From NCBI GenBank assembly GCA_034112085.1, contig JAWUWD010000092.1, positions 1 through 25,563 of the forward strand: DNA of 25,563 bases. Reading direction: 5' to 3'. The position numbers and the translations under genes were made by a program. The notes under the pieces were generated by a model. That model made no database searches, was not told the origin of the DNA, and worked only from the letters and a program-made list of their open reading frames with translations. How positions within the stretch are numbered: position 1 is the stretch's first letter; every line of letters starts with the position of its first letter. Origin of the DNA: JAWUWD01 sp034112085. GTDB lineage: Bacteria; Bacteroidota; Bacteroidia; Cytophagales; Cyclobacteriaceae. Of the stretch, positions 1 to 12,200 are shown in pieces.

Positions 1-2118
1 GTAAGACACTATTTTTTCATCAGCATATAGACTAGCCACTACATCCAAATCTCCATCATTATCAATATCTCCTAAATCAGATGCTTTCGAAAGGTTTGTT
101 GCAATAATGTGAGGACTGAATATTCCATTTCCATCATTTTCATACCATACTATCACAGCAGTGACATCATCATTCCCATCACTTTCACTTGATAAAAGAT
201 CAATATCACCATCATTATCAATATCGCCATATGACAAACTTAATGATCCCTTAATCGAAATTTCTATTTGACTTGGGAACTCATTATTTTGATCATTTAT
301 TAAGAGTAATGTCCTTAGTCCTGAAGCACTACCGGCTCCTGAACAAACAATATCTAAATACCCGTCTCCATTGGCATCGAAAGAAATAACTTTGTTTGCA
401 TTGATGAGAGCATCAACAAGTATAGTCTCAGTGTATGAATAAGGTGATTCTATACCATTTAGTAATGTTGTGAATCCAAATTCCTGGGAAGCACCATTGG
501 AATTCAATACTTGGACTTCATTATTCCCTGCCTCTCCCTTATCAACATCCGGTACTACTACAACTATTTCATTGAGTCTTTCGGACACTATTTGTGCTTC
601 TTTTTTACCGATAAACACTTTATTAAATCCCTCTTGGGGTGAAAACCCCACGCCTGATATAACTATTTCATTACCTGGAATTGCTGATTGAGGACTAATG
701 CCTGTAATGATTAATTTCCCCGTATTAACATCTGACAAAATAAAATTAGATTCATCTCCATCAAGTACAAACCCTGACAAGTCTCCATTTACAGCTGATG
801 AATGCCCCAGCAACACTTTATCCATTGTGGTATTATCACCATTGGCTACCCCTTGATCATATGAATAGTAATAAATTAAATTATCCTCATCTCCAGTAAT
901 AGGAAGGTTTATAAATGAGGAAATTTCTTCTTGAGATCTTGTTACAGCCCAAAATCGTGTTTCATCAAGTGCTCCTTTAAATGTATTAGTCGTGAAAGCT
1001 CCAGACCCGATTCTATTGAAAGGAAGAAAGGTTGACATGATATTCACAGCATCATTAGAGAAGCTTTCAGATCTAGTTATTTCATCTCCATCAAGATAAA
1101 TTACAACTGTATTATTAATATTATCATAACTAACAGCAATGTGATGCCAATCCCCAACAGGAATAGTTAATGAACAATCACCATTAAAACAAAGTGTTTC
1201 TTCACCAGCTCTTCGTATTCCAAAACGATTTGCAGTAAGATATACATATTCGTTATTTCCATATCCAAACTCAAATATTCGTTGATTTTCATCTCCACCA
1301 TCCCATTTGACCCATGTCTCAAAAGTGAAGTCATTGAGGTCACTAACGACCTCAATTGGCAATGAGACATAGTCAACATCTTTGAAATGCAGTGCATTTC
1401 CAAAACCAGCACCGGTTTCAAAATTTAATTCGAACGCTGAATAAATTGCATTAACGTCAGCCTTTGATAAGGCCTTCTTATAAATACTTACTTCATCTAT
1501 TCGTCCTTCAAAATGATCAGCATCAAAACTGCCTTCATTCCCAATTCTTAAATTAAATGATGAAGACCCGACCAAGTCATTTGACGAAGTGAATTCTTCA
1601 ATCAAAATTCCATCTAGATACAGTTTAACTCCATTAGTCCCAGTCTCAGTTATAAGTGCCGTATGATGCCAGCCATCTTCAACAGTTGTGGTACTGAAGA
1701 ACACTTCTCCATCCAAATATATTTCAAATACATAGTTTGCACCATTGAAATGTAGCCCAATCCAGTAATCACCATTTCCAGGATATCCTCTACTTACTAT
1801 TGTTTGATAGGCACTGCCACTATTCCCAAATCTATTAAACCACGCTGAAATACTAAATCCATCTTGTAAATCTAAAGATGGATCATTTCCCATATCAATA
1901 TATGTTGTCGTCCCATCAAATTCATACGCAGAATTAGAAATCCCAAAACGATCAGTAGTCAGTACTGCATTATTTACAGTGCCATGATTGCCATAGTCAC
2001 TTTGATCATCCGCGTTTCCAGTAAAGGAATAGTCTGCGACTAAGTTTTGACCATAACCATGGTTAGCAGCAATCGATATGTAGGCAAACATTATTGCCAT
2101 TGCAAGTATCCTTCTCAT
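1..2118 (-). CDS. LamG-LamG-IPT/TIG-VCBS exported surface protein, C-terminus cut by window edge
   Basis: The frame is open from the ATG at 2118 to base 1 (706 codons, no stop), so the C-terminus is missing. I translated it by hand. Residues 1-24 form a signal peptide (MRRILAMAIMFAYISIAA, then GYGQ). Residues about 27-240 and 244-400 are two LamG/concanavalin-like domains, each with the typical GDWHH or DGWHH strand, a YLDG strand and a closing segment (GRIDEVSIYKKALS in the first, GALDETRFWAVTRS in the second). Residues about 467-558 read as an IPT/TIG domain (ITGISPQSAIPGNEIVISG). From about 560 on there are FG-GAP/VCBS repeats with calcium-loop motifs such as GDIDNDGDIDLL. The start overlaps the stop of the upstream 245-residue gene as ATGA, which suggests translational coupling. 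By analogy with similar proteins a T9SS sorting domain is expected beyond the edge. A role in adhesion or glycan binding is inference. Confidence 0.85.
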   Translation of the reverse strand, partial: MRRILAMAIMFAYISIAANHGYGQNLVADYSFTGNADDQSDYGNHGTVNNAVLTTDRFGISNSAYEFDGTTTYIDMGNDPSLDLQDGFSISAWFNRFGNSGSAYQTIVSRGYPGNGDYWIGLHFNGANYVFEIYLDGEVFFSTTTVEDGWHHTALITETGTNGVKLYLDGILIEEFTSSNDLVGSSSFNLRIGNEGSFDADHFEGRIDEVSIYKKALSKADVNAIYSAFELNFETGAGFGNALHFKDVDYVSLPIEVVSDLNDFTFETWVKWDGGDENQRIFEFGYGNNEYVYLTANRFGIRRAGEETLCFNGDCSLTIPVGDWHHIAVSYDNINNTVVIYLDGDEITRSESFSNDAVNIMSTFLPFNRIGSGAFTTNTFKGALDETRFWAVTRSQEEISSFINLPITGDEDNLIYYYSYDQGVANGDNTTMDKVLLGHSSAVNGDLSGFVLDGDESNFILSDVNTGKLIITGISPQSAIPGNEIVISGVGFSPQEGFNKVFIGKKEAQIVSERLNEIVVVVPDVDKGEAGNNEVQVLNSNGASQEFGFTTLLNGIESPYSYTETILVDALINANKVISFDANGDGYLDIVCSGAGSASGLRTLLLINDQNNEFPSQIEISIKGSLSLSYGDIDNDGDIDLLSSESDGNDDVTAVIVWYENDGNGIFSPHIIATNLSKASDLGDIDNDGDLDVVASLYADEKIVSY

Positions 2119-2852
2119 CCTCCTTCAGGTAATGGTGGTATTGCAATTACATTTTCCTTTTCTGGGATCAGTGATTTTATAAGTATCCCTACTCCTACAC
2201 CGATTACAAATGCCGCTCCTATCTTGGCTCCAAGGGGATACTTTCTTTTCACAATAAAAGTGTTGGTGAAGACCACCTCATCTCTGTTGCGAGTATCACT
2301 GATTCGGTATCTATAGTTATCTCCAGGTTTGACTGACGCAGGGATGGTCAGTGCTGTATTACCAATATTTGGTCTTTCCTCGAAGGTCTTAACCAAGTTG
2401 TCTCCATTGTACAATTCGAAGTTGAGCACATTGTCACCTCGCCCTCCTGACCAGATAAAATCATTGGCCTGACCTCTTTTGAATTCTTTGCCTGTTTCCA
2501 AACCATCAAGTGTGATGAATGGGACATAAAAATTTCCCTTCAACTCTAACGAAACTGCCCCGTCAAAATCTTCTCCAAATTCCTCCTTTGCATTCCATAT
2601 CAACACTTTATTTTCTCCGACTGCAATGTCGACTCCTCTGTCACCCTTGACAGCCTCCATCGGTTGGATGAAATTATCCTTAGAAGTATATAGATTAACA
2701 GAGTAACTTCGATCTATTCGTTCATCCAAAAGGTTGTAATGAACTTCTACTAGATCACCTTTAAGATTGACATTGGTAATCTGAATCTCCTGGCCCATCA
2801 AAGGAAGGTATAATAAAACACCTAGAGCACCGACTAATAGTTTTGTCTTCAT
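2115..2852 (-). CDS. Exported 245-aa protein with Kre9/KNH-like Ig-type domain and C-terminal membrane segment
   Basis: The protein begins with a clear signal peptide (MKTKLLVGALGVLLYLPLMG, with QE following). Residues 22-107 form a beta-rich segment of a kind seen in Bacteroidota exported proteins (ITNVNLKGDLVEVHYNL ... GENKVLIWNA ... DGAVSLELKG). Residues about 122-202 resemble the Kre9/KNH Ig-like domain (GQANDFIWSGG ... YRYRISDTRN ... VFTNTFIVKRK). Residues about 209-228 are hydrophobic and could span a membrane (KIGAAFVIGVGVGILIKSLI), leaving a 17-residue tail. Its stop codon overlaps the start of the downstream LamG/VCBS protein. The function is unknown. The pairing suggests a chaperone, anchor or assembly partner for the large surface protein, but this is inference. 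The domain calls come from pattern memory, not a search. Confidence 0.85.
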   Translation of the reverse strand: MKTKLLVGALGVLLYLPLMGQEIQITNVNLKGDLVEVHYNLLDERIDRSYSVNLYTSKDNFIQPMEAVKGDRGVDIAVGENKVLIWNAKEEFGEDFDGAVSLELKGNFYVPFITLDGLETGKEFKRGQANDFIWSGGRGDNVLNFELYNGDNLVKTFEERPNIGNTALTIPASVKPGDNYRYRISDTRNRDEVVFTNTFIVKRKYPLGAKIGAAFVIGVGVGILIKSLIPEKENVIAIPPLPEGG

Positions 2853-2961
2853 AGTTCTATTTTTTCAAAATTCACAACCCCAATAACGGTATAATCATAT
2901 TTCAAATTGTTTTATTCTACGAAATATAACGATTATATGTGGCATTCAATTTATCTATTCT

Positions 2962-3249
2962 TTACTTGTTAATCACCAACTTCTTATACCTCGGTTTGAT
3001 TGATGAGTTTTCTACGGACAATCGGTATAGATAAACTCCATTTTTGATATTGTCAAATTCACTTAGTTCTGTAGTAAAAGAATATACCCCAGGAACAAAG
3101 CTTCCTGAGGCAATTGTACCAACTTTCTGACCTTGAAGGTCAAAAATGGTCAACTCTACTTCATAACTTTCTTTTCCTTGTGGCAATAATACTGACACAG
3201 TCGACAATTCATTGGTAGGGTTAGGATATGGATCTCCCATGTTCAGTGT
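2962..3249 (-). other. Type A T9SS C-terminal sorting domain of the giant protein
   Basis: The last ~95 residues contain the PYPNPTN motif, then VELTIFDLQGQKV, a glycine-rich turn (GVYSF), NGVYLYRL and a closing basic KKLVINK. This is the usual order in type A (TIGR04183-like) sorting domains of Bacteroidota. It implies secretion through T9SS and cleavage of the domain during export. Confidence 0.88.
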
Positions 3250-6200
3250 AAATGGAATAGGTAATACTGATGCATCCTTGCTCAAATGAACAGAGAAACT
3301 ATGCTTGGAGGACATATCAAAAGAATAGCTACTGATGCTATTCATATTGATTACATTACCCGATTCTTCATCAATCAACCAAAGCTGTCTTGTAGTATTC
3401 TGAATTGATCCATTGTTCCACTTAAGTACAGTAGCACCATCAACATAATTAGATGACAACTCAAACAACCAACTACTTTCTTCTCTACTAGGTACGATGT
3501 CTTTCGAAAACCAAGGGAAGAAATAATCTTCATGCTTGGTGGTCATTTCCAAATAATTAAAGAATCGAGGTAGCACAGTTCTATCAAACTTATCCTTAGA
3601 TATCATCGCCTCCGGATGCATACCTACGCTTGCTACTTCATTTCTGACATTATTATTCTCAATAAATAGATCTAATATCCATTGATCATTATCAACATTA
3701 CTGTCTCCAATGTCATTTGATTCGTAGCGACCGCCTGTATTATGCTCATCTATTGAAATCACCACTGAAGTAGCATTGTCAGCCCAAACAAAGCCACCAC
3801 TAAACGAGGACATGACATCTCCATTGACAAAAGACCCGGTCTCGGTGTTGTACTGAACTATTGCTTCGACATTATCATCTTCAAAATTAGAAAAACGAAC
3901 ACTGTTCCAGCTTATCGGCACATTATATGGATTACCAATTTGATTCCAGCCTTGCCTCAGGCTCATCTCGAATGTTTTAGCAGTATTTACTTTCCCTTGC
4001 CCTATCTGAATCTCAACCTCGTTGACAGCATTGAACCAATATCCTTTGCCTATGTCAATTTTATTAATTCCTGACCCAGCATCTACATACTGAGCACCAT
4101 CATAGTGCATCAATCTCCATTCGGATAAATACTCGAAAGGCCCCATCTCATTGAATACTGTTTCTATCAAATTGTCTTCTAACTCATAAGGGATAGAGAA
4201 TATCTGCCAGTCTCCAGTTCCTCCTCCGAAAACACCAATCGGTATTGCCCCACTATCTTCATCACTGAACGAACGAAATATGCTATTATCCAAGTTAGTA
4301 GGATTTGACAATTCATCGGCCGCATAGACCTCGAAATTTACACCTACATCATCAAGCATGGCATTAGTTATTTCAAATTGATAGGCTCCATCTAGATTTT
4401 TTTCTACTTCAACGCTATCTGACCAATTATCAGATAATGCTCTTTTGTGTCTCAAATTAACTGATATATTCCCCTGTCCTCCTGACAAATTGATAATAAC
4501 CAATGAAGATGAACTACTGCTGGTTCCGCTAAATTCGCTGTCATAATCCACTGATGATATCACCAATGACTGAGCTGTATTGGCAGCTTTTACAGTGATT
4601 ACATTAGAATCAGGTGATTCTCCAGTGGAATTACCAGCTCTGACTCTATACATATATATGACTCCCTCACTAAGACCTGACATCTGTATAGGATTGGTCA
4701 AAGTATATATTTCCTGATGAATAAAGGTAGTAAAACCATCTGCAGAAACTTCTAATGTATAGAAAGTCGCACCTGCCGACTGATCCCAATTGGCAGTGAA
4801 TGAACTCGGTGAAACAGAAGATGCTTCCCTAGCTATAGGGGTCGATGGTCGCGTAAGTACTGACAACGGTATAGAATTAGGAGATGATCCAGAAACGTTA
4901 GCTGACCTAACTCTAATTTGATATAATTGCCCTTCGGCTAATCCTGATATTTCCGCACTATTACTTGATAGTGGTTTGCCGTTATAATTAGGCAAAAAGG
5001 TTTGAAAACCGTTATCTGAAACATCGACTTTATAGCCATCAGCACCTAATAAATCTGACCAATTCAAACTCACTGTAGTTTGTCCAATAGTTGGCTCTTC
5101 AATAAAAGGAGTTCCCGGGATAGTAAGTACTTCAGATGTTGCTGAATATGGAGAGTCACCAGATTGATTAAATGAACGAATTCGTATCTGATAATTGCTG
5201 CCAGGTTCTAGACCTGAAACTTCAATCGTATTAGTTGCAATTACTATATTATTATAATTTGTTAACACTGTTTGAAAACCATCTTCTGAAACATCGACTT
5301 TATAGCCATCGGCACCTAACAAGTCTGACCAATTCAAACTCACTTTAGTTTGCCCAATAGTCGGTTGCTCAATAGAAGGAGCTCCAGGAATAGTAAGCAG
5401 TTCAGATGCTGTTGAATAAGGAGAATGACCAGATTGATTAAATGAACGAATTCGTATCTGATAATTGCTGCCAGATTCTAGGCCTACAACTTCAATAGTA
5501 TTATCTGCAATTTGTATATTATTATAATTGGTTAAAAACGATTGAAAACCATCTTCAGAAACATCGACTTTATAGCCATCAGCACCTAATAAATCTGACC
5601 AATCCAAGGTGACACTATTTTGTTCTATAAGCGTAGGAGCATCAAAAAATGGTGTGGCAGGAATGGTGATAAAGGTAGTATCCCCAAAATCAGGAGGGCT
5701 CATCAAGCCACTACTTCCTCGTTCATTAACCGATTGTATTCTAGCATAATAGGCTGTACCTGGCGCAAGGTTTTCTAATATCTGGAAAGGCACGGCCACT
5801 GGCAAATCAACCACAGTCAGTCCTTCGCTATCAAAGGATTCATTAGTACTTAAATCAAATAGAAACGAATTAGCCCCATTTGGGAAATTCCAACTTAGCG
5901 AGGCTGAATTCTGAGAAATATTTGAAATACTATTAAAATTTGGTGCCGAAGGCACAGTTTCAATCCTAATGATATTAGAATTAGGTGAATCTCCCGAAGC
6001 ATTAAAAGCTCGAGCTCTAACAAAATACTGTTGGCCAGAAACAAGATTTTTGATGGTATCGTTAGTGATTAATTTATCAATAACCTTGGGCAAATTGTTT
6101 TTGCCATATCCTGGCAACATAAAAATATTATTTGAAAAATTCTCATCCGTAGATACTTCCAAATGATACCCAGTTAATATTTCGGATACTTCGGTCCAAT

Positions 6201-9200
6201 GCACTACAGCGCTTGTCTGTGTAATAGATGTGACATAATTGTCACCTGAAAAAAGAGGCGTTTGTGGAAGTGTAAGTATTGGAAGAGTAGTACTTGGTTG
6301 TGACCAGCCTGAAATATTGTACGACAATACTTGTGCGTAATAATTCGTGCCAGGTTCGAGTTCATTAATCGCTAAGGTATTTTCTGACTTATCGACCAAA
6401 GCTGGTTGATAATTAACGATTGGCAATGTGAAAGCTTCATCAGTTGCTACAGTTACACCATACCCATCTAGTATCTCTGGTATTTTACCCCATTTAATCG
6501 ATGATGTAAATTGATTTATGCTTGTAACACTAACTGCAGGCAATGTAGGTGTAGCAGGCTGCGTTATAACAGTGATAATATCAGAATAGGGAGAAAAGCC
6601 AGCTCCATTCAAAGAACGAATACGGGCATAATATTTTTCCCCAGGTTGTAGGGCTCTAACTGTGTCTGTAAAATTATCTTGAATAGCTTTTGGATTGTAC
6701 CCAACGATTAAACTTTCATTATTAGTGAAGGTGCTGTCTTTGGAAATCTCAAGATTGTACGTGTCAGCTATACCTTGTACTTGCGTCCAACTAAGGGTGA
6801 ATGATTGATTCGAAATAGATCCATCTAATACATACATATCTGAAGGAGTAGCTGGAAGTGTAAGAACCGGTACGGGTTCAGAGAAATCTGAACTTCCTTG
6901 ATTATTTACACCCTTAATCCGGTAATAATAATTCGTGCCTGGCTGTAAACTGCTTATTGTAAGTGTGTCGATATCACTTCCAGTAATATTCTGTTCTATT
7001 GAGGCAAAAGTATCATCAAGTCCAAACTGTATTTCAAATTGATCAGACCAAGCTTCATCATAAGCAATGGTTATTTCATGTTGTAAAGTTTCAATAGTAC
7101 CGTCAAGTCGGGGAGTACCAGGAATAAACTCTATTTTCCATAAATCGTCAAGCGTGCCATCACTACCAAAAGTATCCATTCCTAACCCGCCAAAAACCCA
7201 TAGACTTTTATCCTTTCCTACAAAACTATGTTGCGCTAATCTGCTTCCAATTTCATTGGTTGTACTGGTTACATCCTTAACTCCATATTGACTAGGAGTG
7301 TCTGCTTCGATAGCACCGCCCATCCACGCCCACATGTTAGTATCAGGATTAAATCGCCATAAATCAGACATTTGACCATCGCCTGATTGCCCTCCTTTTA
7401 ACCACAGGTATCCAGATTCATCTACCCACGAAGCGGCAGAAATTCTTGCGGATGGTGTATTTTCAATTGCTTCCACTCCCAATATACCGAACTCTGCCGT
7501 ACCAAATCTTTCATTACTACCCGCTACCCAAATCCAAACATCTTCTTTAGGCGAATATTTCCATAAGTCATTCATCCTTCCAGGCCGACCATTTTTATCA
7601 ATCCCCCAGCCACCAAATATCCAAAAATCACCATATTTATCGACCCAAGAATTTACGAACAATTTAGCTCCTAGTACATTGGTGTTGCTCGGCACGCCCT
7701 TGGTTCCAAAAAAGCTTGGTACATCTTGACTACTGTTTCCCGAAACCCAAGTCCATAATTTTGTAACTGGATTAAATTTCCATAAATCATTATACCATTC
7801 ATTATTTTCGTCACCGCCAAACATCCAAAAATTGCCTTCATGATCTTTCCAAGAAGTTGCACCTCTTCTGGCTCCAGGGATCCTGTCCGCTCCCTCAACT
7901 CCTCTAAAACCATATACACCCTGTTGGTTATATTGGTTACTTCCGCCTTCCCAGTTGAATAGTCCACTACCAATATCATAAGTCCAAAGGTCATTATGAT
8001 ATGCTGCTGTTGTCGTATTATCCTTTTTAGTAAGTCCTCCAAACAACCATAGCTTGCCATCATCCCCTGTCCAAGTAACTCCCTGAATTCTTGCACTCGG
8101 ATAGTTTGTTTCTTGTGGTAGTCCTTTCACTCCGTAATTACCCAGATCAACGTCAATAACAATGTCCCCTCCTTTAAAAATCCATGATTCTTTACTCGGA
8201 TCATAGGTCCAAAAATCATTAAGAATTCCATTATCATAATTATAATCATCATCCCCTCCAAATACCCAAAAACCTCCTTCGTTATCCGTCCATGTTAAAC
8301 CATCAGTTCTCGATCCTGGAAATTGCGTTTTTCCTTGACCAATTAAACCATGTTCTCCATTTTCACTTGCATCTACTGTAGTACTTCTTCCACTCACCCA
8401 CGTCCATTCCTTAGTGGTGATATTAAATTTCCACAAATCATTATAGTAAACACCGAATTTTTGACCTCCAAAAAGCCATAAATTATTATCTTCATCAAGC
8501 CATCTTACCGCACTTGCTCTTGCCCCAGGATTGAAGTCGACCGAAGCAATACCTTGTTCATAATAATTACCCGTATTTGACGTGAAATTTGGTCCTGAAA
8601 TCCAAGCCCATTCGCCTGTAGCTGGTATGTAATTCCATAAATCACTTGTCACCTGAGCTGCATCATGAATACCTAACCCTACACCTCCAAAGAGCCAAAT
8701 AGAACCGTTGTCATCCTGCCAAGACAGTGAACTGCTCCTGCCTCCAGGATAATTCGAGGTGCTATATTCTCCTTTTGTTCCATATTTCCCTTTTTGTCTA
8801 ACTAATTCGGAACCTTCAATCCAAGTCCATTGGTTTGTGGTTAAATTGAATTTCCACAGGTCGTTGAGATAGGATACATCTCCTTGGCTATCAAAACCAG
8901 TACCTCCAAATAAATACAAATTGTCATCATCGCTCCAAGTAGCTGGATTTGTTCTAGCACCTGGGATATTCAATACATCAGCTACTCCTTTTACCCCATA
9001 ATTTCCTGATTGATTGATTATAGAAGCACCTGACATCCAAGTCCACATGCCACTAACAACATCATATTTCCACAGGTCATTTAACCTACCGTTGTCTCCA
9101 TTTTCATCCAACCCTATCCCTCCAAAAATCCATAGGTTATCATCTTTGTCTGTCCAACCTTTTGCGTAAGTACGGGCTCCTGGATGATTGTTTTCACTAG

Positions 9201-12200
9201 GTGTTTGTGAAATTCCGTATACACCATATGGATTTTCCGGATAAACCTCGTAAATGGTCACCCACTCATTTTCTACATCATCATATTTAACAAGATCATT
9301 TAGACTTCCGCTGCCGTTCTCTCCACCAAATAAGAATTTAGAATTGTCAGATGTTGTTAACGCTACTGCTCCATATCTTGAGTCTATATTATCTGGAACT
9401 ACGCCTTTTACCCAGTTAGAATTACTTCCTGGTTGAAGACCTCCACTTGCATTGGTTGAAGGTGGGAAATTAACATTGGTGTAACCTATTTTGGTTACAA
9501 ACCCTGCAGATGGATCATCATTAATAAACTCATCCAAATCCCAAAATGCTTCGTTGACGAGTTCGACTCCATCCACATAGATGGCAACACGATCAAGGTC
9601 TGCATCATAGTTCATTTCTACCACAGCGGCAACATGATGCCAATTCCCATCAGCAATAATATTATGTGCATATCCTCCAGGTCCTCCAGCATTATAAACA
9701 TCAAGGTATAATTGACCATAATTAACAAACAAAGTTATCCCGCCTTCGGACCATTTAGAATCCAAACCTGCTAAAGAATAAGACATAATGGTGCCATCTT
9801 CTGTTGTGTTCACCCAAGCTTCCCATGTGAAGTTTTGCTTATAACTGTTGATACCATCGATTTGAACAAAATCGCTTTGCCCATCAAGATTTAATGTATT
9901 GACTGACTTTGAATAACTCGCAAAACCATTATCCTCCCCTAATTGAATGGAAACTCTTCCATCCCAGAAACTAGTCGCGGCTAAATCAACAATTCCATCG
10001 TTATCAAAATCGGCAGAGTAAATGTTAGAAGTAGCGTAATCAAAACCGTTAATTACTTGTAGTTTAAAATCACCTAATCCATTTCCTAAAAACAACTTCG
10101 TTGATGATTGATTCTCAGAGGCGATCATCAGATCAGAATTCCCATCACCGTTATAATCCGCAGTATTAATTCCATATGAACTACTTACGGTATTAACACT
10201 TCCTCCTATGGTAAAATTACCAGTCCCATCTCCAAATAGCCATGATAGATATCCTGTTGAATAGCTTGCAACTGCCAGGTCCAATTCGTTATCTCCATTA
10301 AAATCACCAACAACGATACCGCGAGGATCACCGTTTACAGCGAATTTAGTGGGTGACTCAAAACCGTCAACTCCATCACTGAGTAGTACCGAAACATTGC
10401 CATCACCATTAGCTGTTGCCAAGTCCATATTCGTATCATTATTAAAGTCACCTAATACGATTTCTGTCACAGTTTGACCACCACCTACACCTCCAATGTC
10501 ATATATGTCATTGGGGTCATTAGGAGTAGTGAATCCTCCCAAGCCATCTCCATATGATATTGCCACATTGTTTATACCATGTGAAGTAATAATATCCGAT
10601 TTTCCATCTTTATTCACATCTCCTACAACCATGGCGCTTGGGTAATTATAACCGGTAAGGGTTGAAGTAGTGAAACCTCCAGCTCCATCACCCAATAAAA
10701 TAGTCACCGTTGCATTGCCCGTAGCCGACACGGCCAAATCCCAATTAGCATCGGCATTAAATTTACCCATGGCAATAGTGCTAGGATAGAGGTCGGTACT
10801 TACATAAGAGGCGGCTCCAAATCCTCCTGCACCGTCACCTAACAAAACACTTATATTATGGTCATCTCCATTTACTACCACCAAATCAAGATTTCCGTCA
10901 TTGTTCAAATCCAAAGAAACTACATCATTAGAACGTGCTCCAGTGGCATAGCTGCCAGCATTCTTAAATACTGCTAAATTTATTAACTCGTTCTCACCGT
11001 AGTTCGATGTGGTTCCTGTTAGGGCTATGTCATTAAACTCTCCTGCATAGTTGTTAGATGAATAATCCACAATAGACGATACACCTGTGTTGTCTGCATT
11101 GGCAACTCCTTCTTCAAAGCTATAATAAGCCTCCAAGTTGGCTTCATTGCCATTGACCCCATACATAGTCTCAAGTATTTCATCTTGTGTTCTTGCTTTG
11201 TTCCAAATGCGTACATCTGCTATTTGGCCATTTAACTGAGAAATAGTCCGATTAGTAAAATTGAGCATTTCAGCATTTTCTTGATTTGTTGAGGCATCTA
11301 AGAGCTCATTCCATTCAGGTGTTTCCTTTACTACTTCCTTGCGGACGTATGAGAATCCACCTCCATCTGAACCTCCCTGTTCAACAGAATAGGTCCATTG
11401 AGTAAACAAGACATCAAAATATCTGTTTTCGTTAGGCAAGTACATAGAAAGAGGTACGTTTTCAGGATATCCTCCATTAGAGGCAGCTTCCCAATTTCCA
11501 TAGTCAGTAATATTGAGTTCATCGGTACTCCCTTGGCCCCAAAGAATTCCCAAAGGTGAATTAGGTGAATCATCACTTGATTCTTGAGCAGCATTATATA
11601 TACTTCCAGTAGAGTTTCTGGTTATCCAAGTGGTGCTACTTATCCTATCTTGGTTTTCTGGCAATGACGAATCTACCAAGTCATCTTTTGTAAAAGTCGT
11701 TCTTAGCAAAGTGCTGGCTTCAATAACTGATACAGGTATTTCCTTGCGAGAATATGCAAATACTCCGTCTGTACCGAAGCCAATCTCTCGCGTCCAATCT
11801 GTGAAAGTAATATCAAAAAATCGATTCTCTGCCGGTATATATAGTGACATAGGTGTGTTAAGATAAGGAAGTGGTGAATCATAGGGGTCATGTGCTTCAT
11901 AGAGTGTTGTATAATCTGAGATCTCCAAATCTTCAGAATTACCTCTAGCCCACAAAGTGCCTTCTGGGGAAGGTGAAGGAAAAACACCATTGTCATAATT
12001 TAATTCAGTAACAGCATTATATAGATCTCCGGTAGGGCCTCTAGTAATCCAAACATTATCCGAAATTCGATCTTGATTAGCCTCCAAGGTTGGATCGGTA
12101 TTTGCCGCCTTGGCAAAGTCAATCATTGGAGAATCTCCTTTAAAAATTTCCAAACTATTCAACGCAAAACCACCTTCGAAATAAATTCCATATTCAATGG

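Noticed and set aside
2118..2128. GGAGG directly before the ATG of the left-edge gene as a ribosome binding site
   Set aside because: It touches the start codon with no spacing, so it is better explained by the Gly-Gly codons at the end of the upstream gene plus ATGA coupling.
2868..2875. gaattttg (minus strand) as a -7 promoter element for the 245-residue gene
   Set aside because: No TTG lies at a suitable distance, and the transcript would leave almost no leader. The gene may be read from the giant gene's transcript.
11703..11996. 97-codon minus-strand frame inside the giant gene
   Set aside because: It is an alternative frame of the W/ITR repeat region with no recognisable features.
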